Origin: RPQJ01 sp041910015
GTDB taxonomy: Bacteria; Pseudomonadota; Gammaproteobacteria; Steroidobacterales; Steroidobacteraceae
Length of the DNA: 64,000 nt
Direction of reading: 5' to 3'
Assembly (NCBI GenBank): GCA_041910015.1
Contig: JAYRRR010000071.1
Span: 1-64,000 of the forward strand
The first letter of the stretch is position 1, and each line of letters opens with the position of its first letter. This document shows positions 51,837 through 60,047 of the stretch, in pieces. Position numbers and translations under genes: made by a program. The notes beneath the pieces were generated by a model. It was not told where the DNA came from and ran no database searches. It saw nothing but the letters and a program-made list of their open reading frames with translations.

Positions 51837-53015
51837 CTAAGGCGCCCGCGCCGCGGCCTGCAGCGCCTGCCCGAGGTCCGCCGTCAGGTCGTCGACGTCC
51901 TCCAGTCCGACAGACAATCGCACGGTGCCCGGCCCGATGTCCGACCACCGCTGCTGTTCGGCCGTAAACCCGCGCGGCTGCTGCAGAGCCGGCGGCAGCA
52001 CGAGCGATTCGGTCGATCCGAGGCTCGCCGCGATGGCGAACAGCTCCAGTGCTTCGGCAAAACGCGTACCCGCCTCGAGACCGCCGTGCAGGTCGAACGT
52101 CACGACGGTGCCGAAATCGTGCATCTGTCGCCTTGCCCTTTCGTGCCCGGGGTCGTCCTGCAACCCCGGATGACGTACGCGCGACACCTGCGGCTGCCGC
52201 GCAAGGAATTCGGCGACGGCCTGGGCGCTGCGGCACTGTGCGTCGCGACGCACGTAGTAGGTCTTCATGCCGCGCAGCAGCAGGAACGCCGCGTGTGGAT
52301 CGAGCGTCGGTCCGAGCAGCGAGGCATCGTCGCGCAGCGCGTCGATCAGCTCCGCGCGGCCGATCACGGCACCGCCCATCACGTCGCCGTGGCCCGACGC
52401 GTACTTGGTCAGGCTGTGCACGAACAGGTCGACTTCGAACTGGCCGTGGTTGTGGAAGCCCGCGAGCGTGTTGTCGAGCAGCGTCGTCGCGCCGTGCCGC
52501 CGCGCCAGGTCGGCGATGCGGGCGACGTCGGCTATCTTGAGCACGGGATTGGTCGGCGACTCGAACACGACCAGCTTCGTTGGCGTCGCCGCCAGCACGC
52601 GCTCGAGGCCCGCGAGGTCGTCGATCGACAGCAGCGTGCTCGCGACGCCGAAGCGACGCAGCATCCGGCCGATCAGCGCGCGCGTCGGCTGATACTGCTC
52701 CGCGAAATGCACGACGTGGTCGCCGGACCGTAACAGCGCGAGCAGCGGCGTCGCCACGGCCGCCACGCCCGAGCCCGTCAGCAGGCAACCGTCCCGGCCC
52801 TGCAACTCGGCGAGCAGCCCCTCGAGCTGTGCGAGCGTCGGATTCGCGACGCGCGAATAATAGAATCCCTCGCGTTCACCCTTGAACTGCGCGAGCGTCT
52901 GCCCGACGTCGTCGAACGTGAACTTGACCGACTGGTAGATCGGCGCGACGAGCGGCCGGTTGTCCGTCGGCACGCGCACCTCGCGCGGATGCGTGACGCG
53001 CGTGCGCTTCTTCAT
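51837..53015 (-). CDS. Cys/Met-metabolism PLP-dependent enzyme
   Basis: A 392-residue enzyme of the cystathionine gamma-synthase/gamma-lyase family. Seen: FYYSRVANPTLAQLEGLLAE near residue 50, CLLTGSGVAAVATPLLALL, FESPTNPVLKIADV, and VHSLTKYASGHGDVMGG with the PLP lysine. The family covers synthases and lyases acting on cystathionine, methionine or homocysteine, and specificity cannot be assigned. Its ATG overlaps the omega-amidase stop by 4 bp, so it is the third gene of a transamination unit. Confidence 0.85.
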   Translation of the reverse strand: MKKRTRVTHPREVRVPTDNRPLVAPIYQSVKFTFDDVGQTLAQFKGEREGFYYSRVANPTLAQLEGLLAELQGRDGCLLTGSGVAAVATPLLALLRSGDHVVHFAEQYQPTRALIGRMLRRFGVASTLLSIDDLAGLERVLAATPTKLVVFESPTNPVLKIADVARIADLARRHGATTLLDNTLAGFHNHGQFEVDLFVHSLTKYASGHGDVMGGAVIGRAELIDALRDDASLLGPTLDPHAAFLLLRGMKTYYVRRDAQCRSAQAVAEFLARQPQVSRVRHPGLQDDPGHERARRQMHDFGTVVTFDLHGGLEAGTRFAEALELFAIAASLGSTESLVLPPALQQPRGFTAEQQRWSDIGPGTVRLSVGLEDVDDLTADLGQALQAAARAP

Positions 53016-53800
53016 GCGGACCCGGCCCCGAGCTCGAAGGCGTCGGCGTCGAGATGCGCCGGGAACTCGCGCCGGTAGGTGTCGAGTGCCTCGCGGTCGA
53101 GCACGACCGTCTCGACGAAGTCACCGCCGTGCTCGCCGCCGAGCGACTGGCCGAGGAAGTCGTAGACGGCGCTGTCGCCGGCATAGGTCGCGCCGTTGCC
53201 GTCCTTGCCGACGCGGTTCACGCCCACCGAGTAGCAGAGATTCTCGATCGCGCGCGCCTTGAGCAGCGCGGACCATGCCACGCGCCGCCGCGCCGGCCAG
53301 TTGGCCACGAACACCAGCGCGTCGTAGTCGCCGCGGTTGCGGCTCCACACCGGGAAGCGCAGGTCGTAGCAGACCTGCGGACAGAGGCGCCAGCCCTTGT
53401 ATTCGATCAGCTTGCGGTGCGCGCCCGCGGCGAAGTGCTTCTGCTCGCTGGCCAGCCGGAACAGGTGGCGCTTGTCGTAGTGGTCGATGCTGCCGTCGGG
53501 CTTCACGAACAGCAGGCGATTGTAGTGCTTGCCCCCGTCGCGCACGATCAGACTGCCCGTGATCGCGCAACCCCACGCCGCCGCTTCTTCCCGCATCCAG
53601 TGGACGGTCTCGCCATCCATCGTCTCGGCGAGGCCGGCGGCGTCCATCGTGAAGCCCGTCGTGAACATCTCGGGCAGCACGATCAGGTCGGTGTGGCCGG
53701 CGAGACCGCGGAAGTGGGCGGCGAGCAGACGCCGGTTGGTCATCGGGGCCTGCCAGGCGAGGTCCGCCTGGATCAGCGTCACGCGCAGATTCACACTCAT
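53012..53800 (-). CDS. Omega-amidase (nitrilase family)
   Basis: A 262-residue nitrilase-fold amidase with the Glu-Lys-Cys triad visible: VLPEMFTTGF (Glu), HYDKRHLFRL (Lys) and PQVCYDLRFPVW (Cys). It resembles E. coli YafV and human Nit2, which hydrolyse 2-oxoglutaramate or 2-oxosuccinamate to the free 2-oxoacid and ammonia. The ATG at 53800 overlaps the aminotransferase stop by 4 bp, and its own stop overlaps the PLP enzyme start, which fits the glutamine transaminase-omega-amidase pathway. Confidence 0.9.
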   Translation of the reverse strand: MSVNLRVTLIQADLAWQAPMTNRRLLAAHFRGLAGHTDLIVLPEMFTTGFTMDAAGLAETMDGETVHWMREEAAAWGCAITGSLIVRDGGKHYNRLLFVKPDGSIDHYDKRHLFRLASEQKHFAAGAHRKLIEYKGWRLCPQVCYDLRFPVWSRNRGDYDALVFVANWPARRRVAWSALLKARAIENLCYSVGVNRVGKDGNGATYAGDSAVYDFLGQSLGGEHGGDFVETVVLDREALDTYRREFPAHLDADAFELGAGSA

Positions 53801-54960
53801 AGGGTCCTCAGTCTGGCGGCCGCCGCGTCGAGCGTGGCCTCGTGCTTGGCAAAACAGAACCGGACGATCCGCTCCGTCGCGGGCGGTCTGGCGGAGAATA
53901 CCGAGATCGGTATCGCGGCGACGCCGTGCTCCGTCGTCAGGCGGCGGGCGAACACCGTGTCCCCCTCGTCGCTGATGGCCGAATAGTCGGCGAGCTGGAA
54001 ATACGTGCTCGCCGCGGGCTCGTACCGGAAGCGCGTGCCGTCGAGCAGCCGGGCGAAATGGTCGCGCTTCGCCTGGTAGAACACCGGCAGCCCGCTCGCG
54101 TGCCCCGGGCACTCGCGCATGAACGCGGCGAGCGCGGCCTGCAGCGGTGTCGCCACGGCAAACTGCACGAACTGATGCACCTTGCGGAACTCCGCCATGA
54201 GCGCGCCCGGCGCGACACAGTAGCCGACTTTCCAGCCCGTCGCGTGATACGTCTTGCCGAACGAGGACACGACGAAACTGCGTTCGGCGAGCTCGCGGTG
54301 CGCGAGCAGGCTGTGATGCCGCCGCCCGTCGAACAGCATGTGCTCGTACACCTCGTCCGACAGCAACAGCACGGGCGTGTCCCGCACGAGGGACGCGAGC
54401 GTGTCCAGGTCGTCCGCGGCGAGCACGGCGCCGCTGGGATTGTGCGGAAAATTGAGCACCAGCAGCCGCGTGCGCGGCGTCAGCGCATCGCTCAGGCACT
54501 GCCAGTCGACGCCGAAGTCCGGCCGCCGCAGCGGCACGCGCACGGCACGGCCGCCCGCGAGCACGACGGCGGGCTCGTAGGAGTCGTAGGCCGGGTCGAG
54601 CAGGATCACCTCGTCGTCGGGCCGCACCGTCGCGTGGATGGCGCAGAAGAGCGCCTCCGTGCCACCCGAGGTGACGGTGATGTCCGCTTCGACGTCGACT
54701 TCGCGTCCGTAGCGGTTGCTCAGCCCGGCGGCGATCGCCTCACGCAACGCGGGCAGCCCGGTCATGGGCGCGTACTGGTTCTGCGATCCGCCGGCGCGGC
54801 CCATGTAGTGCGCGACCAGCTCGACCAGCCGCGCCGGCGGATCGAAATCGGGATAGCCCTGCGAGAGATTGATCGCGCCATGCTCCGCCGCGAGCCGCGA
54901 CATGAGCGTGAAAATCGTCGTGCCGACGGCCGGCAGCTTGCTCTCGATCCGCGCGCGCAT
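53797..54960 (-). CDS. Methionine-type aminotransferase (class I/II)
   Basis: A 387-residue PLP enzyme: AINLSQGYPDFDPPARLVEL at the start, ITVTSGGTEALFCAIHATV, NFPHNPSGAVLAADDL, LLLSDEVYEHMLFDG, and SSFGKTYHATGWKVGYC with the PLP lysine. It is close to E. coli YbdL and other aminotransferases that re-aminate 4-methylthio-2-oxobutanoate to methionine, using glutamine as donor. The next gene encodes an omega-amidase that would pull the reaction. ATG at 54960 has no ribosome site; TGCTAGAAT ends seven bases upstream, so the mRNA may be leaderless. Confidence 0.9.
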   Translation of the reverse strand: MRARIESKLPAVGTTIFTLMSRLAAEHGAINLSQGYPDFDPPARLVELVAHYMGRAGGSQNQYAPMTGLPALREAIAAGLSNRYGREVDVEADITVTSGGTEALFCAIHATVRPDDEVILLDPAYDSYEPAVVLAGGRAVRVPLRRPDFGVDWQCLSDALTPRTRLLVLNFPHNPSGAVLAADDLDTLASLVRDTPVLLLSDEVYEHMLFDGRRHHSLLAHRELAERSFVVSSFGKTYHATGWKVGYCVAPGALMAEFRKVHQFVQFAVATPLQAALAAFMRECPGHASGLPVFYQAKRDHFARLLDGTRFRYEPAASTYFQLADYSAISDEGDTVFARRLTTEHGVAAIPISVFSARPPATERIVRFCFAKHEATLDAAAARLRTL

Positions 54961-54967
54961 CGGCCGG

Positions 54968-54973
54968 ATTCTA
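54968..54973 (-). promoter_or_regulatory. Candidate extended -10 box of the aminotransferase unit
   Basis: On the minus strand TGCTAGAAT ends seven bases before the ATG at 54960. Its first bases overlap the TAG stop of the ROK kinase gene. Confidence 0.4.
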
Positions 54974-55738
54974 GCAGGCGCCCCCGAGCCGGGCGGCCGC
55001 CATCGCCGCGCCGACGAGGCCCGCATCGTTGCCGAACGCGGCGCGTACGATCTCGGCCCGGCTGTTGAGCAGCGGTCCGAAGTGCTCCCAGTTCTCGGTC
55101 ACGCCGCCGCCGACGATGAAGAGGTCGGGCCAGAGCAGCGCATGGTAGGCATCGAGCACGACGTTGACCTCGCACGCCCACTCGACCCAGTCGAGGCCAC
55201 GATCCGTCCGCACCCTGGCCGCCGCGCGATGCTCGGCCTCCCGGCCGCCGACTTCGAGGTGCCCGAATTCGGTGTTGGGCAGCAGCCGGCCGTCCACGAA
55301 CAACGCCGATCCGATGCCCGTGCCGAGCGTAAGGACCATGACGGTGCCCTGGCCGCGGTGGCGACCGGCGCCGAGCGTCATCTCTGCCACACCTGCGGCA
55401 TCGGCGTCGTTGAGAAAGGCGACCGGCCGCTGCAGCCGCGCCTGCAGATGGGCCTGCACGTTCATGCCGATCCAGCGCTTGTCGATATTGGCCGCGGTCC
55501 ACGCGACGCCGTTCTTCGCCACCACGGGGAACGCGAGCCCGATCGGGCCCGCAGTGGAAAGTTCGCCCGCCATGGTGACCAGCAGTTCCAGCACCGCCTC
55601 GGGCGCGGCACCGGCTGGCGTCGGCCGGCGCCGCACGTCGCCGAGCACCATGCCGCTGCGCACGGCGACCAGGCCCGCCTTGACGAAGGAACCACCCACG
55701 TCGAACGCGACCACGACCTGGCCCAGGTCACCTTCCAC
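54971..55738 (-). CDS. ROK-family kinase, polyphosphate-glucokinase type
   Basis: A 255-residue kinase of the ROK fold: phosphate loop VVAFDVGGSFVKAGLVAV, DADAAGVAEM, and TLGTGIGSALFVDGRLLP followed by NTEFGHLEVGG, the block typical of polyphosphate glucokinases. The zinc motif found in sugar-repressor ROK proteins is absent. It would phosphorylate glucose with polyphosphate or ATP. GTG at 55738 has AGG six bases upstream; a GTG at 55768 is an alternative. It follows potI by 35 bp on the same strand, although the functions are unrelated. Confidence 0.8.
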   Translation of the reverse strand: MEGDLGQVVVAFDVGGSFVKAGLVAVRSGMVLGDVRRRPTPAGAAPEAVLELLVTMAGELSTAGPIGLAFPVVAKNGVAWTAANIDKRWIGMNVQAHLQARLQRPVAFLNDADAAGVAEMTLGAGRHRGQGTVMVLTLGTGIGSALFVDGRLLPNTEFGHLEVGGREAEHRAAARVRTDRGLDWVEWACEVNVVLDAYHALLWPDLFIVGGGVTENWEHFGPLLNSRAEIVRAAFGNDAGLVGAAMAAARLGGAC

Positions 55739-55773
55739 GCTTGCCTGACCGCGCCGTTCGCCCGTCACGCGTC

Positions 55774-56643
55774 TCAGCCCTTCTTGAGGCTTTCGATCAA
55801 CTGCTGGTTGGCCGCGAGCGCCATCTGGGCATCGCGGTCGCGTGCCTTCTGCTGTCGCGCCGACACGACGCCCGCCACGACCGCCCCGACCGCGACGATC
55901 GCCACCAGGATCGTCGCCAGCGCGTTGATGTCCGGACTGACGCCGAGACGGACCTTGGAGAAAATCACCATGGGCAGCGTGCTCGAACCCGGGCCGGCGA
56001 CGAAACTGGTGATGACGAGATCGTCGAGCGACAGCGTGAACGCGAGCAGCCAGCCCGACAGCAGCGCCGGGAAGATGATCGGCAGCGTGATCAGGAAGAA
56101 CACCTTGTGCGGACGCGCGCCGAGATCCATCGCCGCCTCCTCGAGCGAATCGTCCATCTGCGCGAGCCGCGACTGCACGACGACCGTGACGAAGGCCATG
56201 GTGAAGGTGATGTGCGAAATGACGATCGTCGTCATGCCGCGCCCCTCCGGCCAGCCGAGCAGCTGCTCCATCGTGACGAACAGCAGCAGCAGCGACAGGC
56301 CCGTGATGACCTCGGGCATGACCAGCGGCGCCGTCGTCAGGCCCGACAGCAGCGTGCGGCCCTTGAACGGCCCGAAGCGTGCGAGCGCCATGCCCGCGAG
56401 CGTGCCGAGCACGACGGCCAGCGTCGCCGACAGCACGGCGACCTTGATGCTGAGCCACGCGGCATTGAGGATCTGCTCGTTGCGCAACAGCGCGCCGTAC
56501 CATCTGGTCGAGAACCCGCCCCAGACGGTGACCAGCCGCGACTCGTTGAACGAGTACACGATCAGCGAGACGATCGGGATGTAGAGGAACGCGAACCCTA
56601 GCGTCAGCACGATGGCGCGGAAGACGGTGATGCCCTGCTTCAT
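55774..56643 (-). CDS. potI: Polyamine ABC transporter permease PotI
   Basis: A 289-residue inner-membrane permease with six predicted helices. The EAA loop reads EEAAMDLGARPHKVFFLITL, the contact point for the ATPase. GFAFLYIPIVSLIVYSFNES near the N-terminus and LAFTLSLDDLVITSFVAGPG are typical of PotI/PotC. ATG at 56643 overlaps the potH stop by 4 bp. It pairs with PotH to form the membrane channel of the putrescine importer. Confidence 0.93.
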   Translation of the reverse strand: MKQGITVFRAIVLTLGFAFLYIPIVSLIVYSFNESRLVTVWGGFSTRWYGALLRNEQILNAAWLSIKVAVLSATLAVVLGTLAGMALARFGPFKGRTLLSGLTTAPLVMPEVITGLSLLLLFVTMEQLLGWPEGRGMTTIVISHITFTMAFVTVVVQSRLAQMDDSLEEAAMDLGARPHKVFFLITLPIIFPALLSGWLLAFTLSLDDLVITSFVAGPGSSTLPMVIFSKVRLGVSPDINALATILVAIVAVGAVVAGVVSARQQKARDRDAQMALAANQQLIESLKKG

Positions 56644-57554
56644 CGGTGCAGCCCCCCGCCGGATTCCGCATCCTGCGCGCGCTGGTAGAACATGATCGGG
56701 ATGACGAGGAACAGCAGCAGCGCGATGGCGACGGCGCTGGCGACCGGCCAGTCGCGGTTGTTGAAGAACTCGGTCCACAGCACCTTGCCGATCATCAGCA
56801 TGCCCGGGTCGCCGAGCAGCGAGGGAATCACGAACTCACCGACGGCCGGGATGAAGACGAGCAGGCAGCCGGCGACGATGCCGGGAACCGACAGTGGCAG
56901 CGTCACCTTGCAGAACGCCTGCCAGGGCTTGCAGCCGAGGTCCGCCGCCGCCTCGAGCAGCGTGAGGTCCATCTTCTCGAGGTTGGCGTACAGCGGCAGG
57001 ATCATGAACGGCAGGTACGAGTACACGATGCCCACGTAGACCGCGAAGTCGGTCTGCAGCATCTGGATCGGCTCGTCGATGACGCCGGTCGCCATCAGCA
57101 GGTTGTTGATCAAGCCGTTGTTCTTGAGGATGCCGATCCAGGCGTAGACGCGCAGCAGGAACGACGTCCAGAAGGGCAGCACGACCAGCAGCATCAGGAT
57201 GCTGCGCGCCGCGGGACTGCTGCGTGCGATCGCATAGGCGATCGGGTAGCCGATCAGGAGGCAGATGACCGTCGACACGGCGGCGACCAGGATCGAGTTC
57301 AGGTACGCCATCCAGTAGAGGTTGTCCTGCACCAGGAAAGCGAAGTTGGCCAGGTTCAGCTTGATCTGCAGCACCTGCTCGCCTGCCCAGCGCACCAGCG
57401 GCTCGTACGGCGGCATCGCGATCTGCGTGCTCGAGAAGCTGATCTTGAGCACGATCGCGAAGGGGATCAGGAAGAACACCACCAGCCAGAGGTAGGGCAC
57501 GGCGGTGACGAGCGTCCGCCCCTGCAGGCCGAGACGCTTGAGGAGCCTCTTCAC
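56640..57554 (-). CDS. potH: Polyamine ABC transporter permease PotH
   Basis: A 304-residue permease with six predicted helices. The EAA loop is LEAAADLGCKPWQAFCKVTL, and the PotH/PotB segment PVASAVAIALLLFLVIPIMF is near the C-terminus. GTG at 57554 (MKRLLKRLGLQG) was chosen because it overlaps the potG stop as GTGA; an ATG further upstream would overlap potG by 37 bp. It forms the channel with PotI. Confidence 0.92.
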   Translation of the reverse strand: MKRLLKRLGLQGRTLVTAVPYLWLVVFFLIPFAIVLKISFSSTQIAMPPYEPLVRWAGEQVLQIKLNLANFAFLVQDNLYWMAYLNSILVAAVSTVICLLIGYPIAYAIARSSPAARSILMLLVVLPFWTSFLLRVYAWIGILKNNGLINNLLMATGVIDEPIQMLQTDFAVYVGIVYSYLPFMILPLYANLEKMDLTLLEAAADLGCKPWQAFCKVTLPLSVPGIVAGCLLVFIPAVGEFVIPSLLGDPGMLMIGKVLWTEFFNNRDWPVASAVAIALLLFLVIPIMFYQRAQDAESGGGLHR

Positions 57555-58696
57555 TTGGTCACCACGACGGGGCTCTCGGGATGCCACTGCAGGTAAACGT
57601 GCTCGTCCCAGGTGACGCGGTCGTCGGCGTGCCGGTAGGTGTTCGGCTGGGTGACGCGGACGATCTTCCCCGACGCGAGCCGCAGCAGGTAGATCGACAT
57701 GTCGCCCATGTACGCGATGTCGCGCACGACGGCCGACGTCCAGTTGTCCGCCGCGTCGGGCTTCGCGCGGCTCATGGTGACCTTCTCCGGCCGGATGGCC
57801 GCCCAGATCGTGGCGCCGGGCGCCGAGCTCACGCCGTGGCTGACGAAGATCGGCGCCTCGAGGTCATCGCAGGCGATGCGCACGTACGAAGGCTCGTCCT
57901 CGATCAGGCGGCCCTCGAACATGTTGACCGAGCCGATGAACTCCGCGGCAAAGCGCGATGCCGGGTACTCGTACATCTCGCTGGGCGTGCCGACCTGGAT
58001 GATCTCGCCGTGGTTCATCAGGCCGATGCGCGTCGACAGCGTCATCGCCTCCTCCTGGTCGTGCGTGACGACGACGAACGTGACGCCGAGGGTCTCCTGG
58101 ATGTTGATGAGCTCGAACTGCGTGTGCTCGCGCAGCTTCTTGTCGAGCGCCGCGAGCGGCTCGTCGAGCAGCAGCAGCTTCGGCTTCTTCACGAGCGCGC
58201 GGGCGAGCGCGACGCGCTGCCGCTGGCCACCCGAGAGCTGATGCGGCTTGCGCTTCCCGAACTGGTCGAGCCGGACGAGCTTGAGCATGTCGCCGACGCG
58301 CTGCGCGATCTCCGCCTTCGGCAGGCTTTCCTGCCGCAGGCCGAAGGCGACGTTCTGCTCCACCGTCATGTGCGGGAACACCGCGTACGACTGGAACATC
58401 ATGTTGACCGGACGCTCGTACGGCGGGATCGACGTCATGTCGACGCCGTCGATGAAGATCTTCCCGGACGTCGGCCGCTCGAAACCCGCCAGCATGCGCA
58501 GCAGCGTGGTCTTGCCGCAACCCGATGCACCGAGCAGGCAGAAGATCTCCTTCTTGTAGATGTCGAGCGTCACGTCGTCGACGGCGAGGAAGTCGCCGAA
58601 CTGCTTGGTGACCTTCTCGATGCGGACGTAGGGCTTCGCGTTCGGGTCGGTCCAGGGCTCGAACTTCTGCTGCGCGGGGCGCGGTGAGGTGGACAT
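57551..58696 (-). CDS. potG: Polyamine ABC transporter ATPase PotG
   Basis: A 381-residue ATPase that powers putrescine uptake. Walker A GASGCGKTT, signature LSGGQRQRVALARAL, and Walker B LLLLDEP are present, followed by the C-terminal TOBE-type regulatory part (about 290-381). Length matches E. coli PotG (377). ATG at 58696 gives a natural N-terminus; the longer frame to 58762 lacks support. It follows the first potF-like gene by 62 bp. Confidence 0.93.
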   Translation of the reverse strand: MSTSPRPAQQKFEPWTDPNAKPYVRIEKVTKQFGDFLAVDDVTLDIYKKEIFCLLGASGCGKTTLLRMLAGFERPTSGKIFIDGVDMTSIPPYERPVNMMFQSYAVFPHMTVEQNVAFGLRQESLPKAEIAQRVGDMLKLVRLDQFGKRKPHQLSGGQRQRVALARALVKKPKLLLLDEPLAALDKKLREHTQFELINIQETLGVTFVVVTHDQEEAMTLSTRIGLMNHGEIIQVGTPSEMYEYPASRFAAEFIGSVNMFEGRLIEDEPSYVRIACDDLEAPIFVSHGVSSAPGATIWAAIRPEKVTMSRAKPDAADNWTSAVVRDIAYMGDMSIYLLRLASGKIVRVTQPNTYRHADDRVTWDEHVYLQWHPESPVVVTK

Positions 58697-58758
58697 TGGG
58701 TACTCGCGGTGTGCGGGGATCGTGGCTTCGGTTCGCGGCCGGCGGGGCTTCGCGGGCG

Positions 58759-59901
58759 TCAACGCCCCGTCATGAAGCGCGTCCAGGTGCGGTTCAGCGC
58801 GCGCGTGAACGCCGCGGACTTCGCCAGGTTCGGCTGCAGCCGGGCCTTCACCTCCGGCGTCGGATAGATGCCCGGATCGTTGCGCAGCTCCTCATTGACC
58901 AGCGGAGTGGCCGCGGCATTGGCGTTCGCGAAGTTGACGAAGTCGGAGTTCGCGGCAGCAACCTCTGGACGCAGCAGGAAGTCGATGAACGCGTGCGCGT
59001 TGGCCACGTGCGCCGCATCGGCCGGCACGGCCAGCGTGTCGAACCAGGTCAGGGCGCCCTCGCGCGGGATCGAGTACCGGATGTCGACCGGCTTGCCCGC
59101 CTCCGCCGCGCGGTCGCGGGCCTGCAGGATGTCGCCGCTGTAGCCGACGGCGATGCACAGCTCGCCGTTGGCGAGCTGGTCGATGTACTGCGAGCTGTGG
59201 ATGGTCCGCAGATAGGGCCGGATCTTCATCAGCACGGCTTCGGCTGCGGCCAGGTCGGCCTCGGACTCGCTGTTGGGGTCCTTGCCGAGGTAGAGCAGCA
59301 CCGTCGAGACGATGTCGGTCGGGTCGTCGAGCACGGACACGCCGCAGCCCTCGAAGCGCGCGACGATCGCCGGGTCGAACACCAGCCGCCAGCTGTCGAC
59401 CGGCGCGTCCGGCAGGATCGCCTTCACCTTGGCGGCGTCGTAGCCGATGCCCGTCGTGCCCCACATGTACACGACCGAATGCTCGCCCCCGGGATCGTGG
59501 CGGGCGGCTTGCGCGGCGAGTTCGGGATCGAGGTTCTTCAGGTTCGGCAGTCGCGACCTGTCGAGTTTCGCGAACACGCCGGCCTTGACCTGTCGCTCGA
59601 GGAAGTAGGCGCTCGGCACCACGACGTCGTAGCCCGAGTTGCCCGTGAGCAGCTTGGTCTCGAGCACCTCGTTGGAGTCGAAGACGTCGTAGTTGACCTT
59701 GATGCCCGTCTGCCTCTGGAAGTCGTCGATGACCCTCGGATCGATGTAATCCGACCAGTTGTAGACGTTGACGACCGTTTCGCCCCTCGCTGTCCCGGGG
59801 CCGCTGACGGCGCCCGGAGCGTCCTCCGGCTTCTGGCCGCAGGCCCCCAGCGCGGAAGACAGCAGGACCACGCAGAAGCCGGTCTGGAGCAGGGTGTTCA
59901 T
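58759..59901 (-). CDS. PotF-like putrescine-binding lipoprotein 1
   Basis: A 380-residue binding protein with a lipobox (LGAC, Cys20), whereas PotF of E. coli is soluble. NVYNWSDYIDPRVIDDFQRQ and VVYMWGTTGIGYDAAKVKAI are typical, and Trp/Asp residues of the polyamine pocket lie in these blocks. It should deliver putrescine to PotGHI. It is clearly paralogous to the gene at 60048, sharing long identical stretches such as GIKVNYDVFDSNEVLETKLL. Confidence 0.9.
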   Translation of the reverse strand: MNTLLQTGFCVVLLSSALGACGQKPEDAPGAVSGPGTARGETVVNVYNWSDYIDPRVIDDFQRQTGIKVNYDVFDSNEVLETKLLTGNSGYDVVVPSAYFLERQVKAGVFAKLDRSRLPNLKNLDPELAAQAARHDPGGEHSVVYMWGTTGIGYDAAKVKAILPDAPVDSWRLVFDPAIVARFEGCGVSVLDDPTDIVSTVLLYLGKDPNSESEADLAAAEAVLMKIRPYLRTIHSSQYIDQLANGELCIAVGYSGDILQARDRAAEAGKPVDIRYSIPREGALTWFDTLAVPADAAHVANAHAFIDFLLRPEVAAANSDFVNFANANAAATPLVNEELRNDPGIYPTPEVKARLQPNLAKSAAFTRALNRTWTRFMTGR

Positions 59902-59994
59902 GGGTCTCCCGGGATGAACGCCGCCCCGGGGGCCGGCTCGACCCGGTTATAGCTCAGGCCATCCGGCTTGGGTAGCGGGACCTCGCGGGAAGAC

Positions 59995-60023
59995 GGGGCG
60001 ACCGGAAGTGCTCCGGCCGCCCC
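59995..60023 (-). terminator. Hairpin between the two potF-like genes
   Basis: GGGGCG-A-CCGGA-AGTGC-TCCGG-C-CGCCCC folds into an 11-bp stem with one mismatch. It lies 24 bp after the stop of the upstream potF-like gene. No T-run follows on the minus strand, so it may act as a processing or RNA-stabilising element rather than a true terminator. Confidence 0.45.
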
Positions 60024-60047
60024 GCGGTCGGCGTCATGCCCGGGCGA

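Noticed and set aside
50842..52788. Minus-strand frame of 648 codons across 50.8-52.8 kb
   Set aside because: It crosses four better-supported genes in wrong frames; only the short winged-helix fragment near 51.7 kb looks real, and that lies in a different frame.
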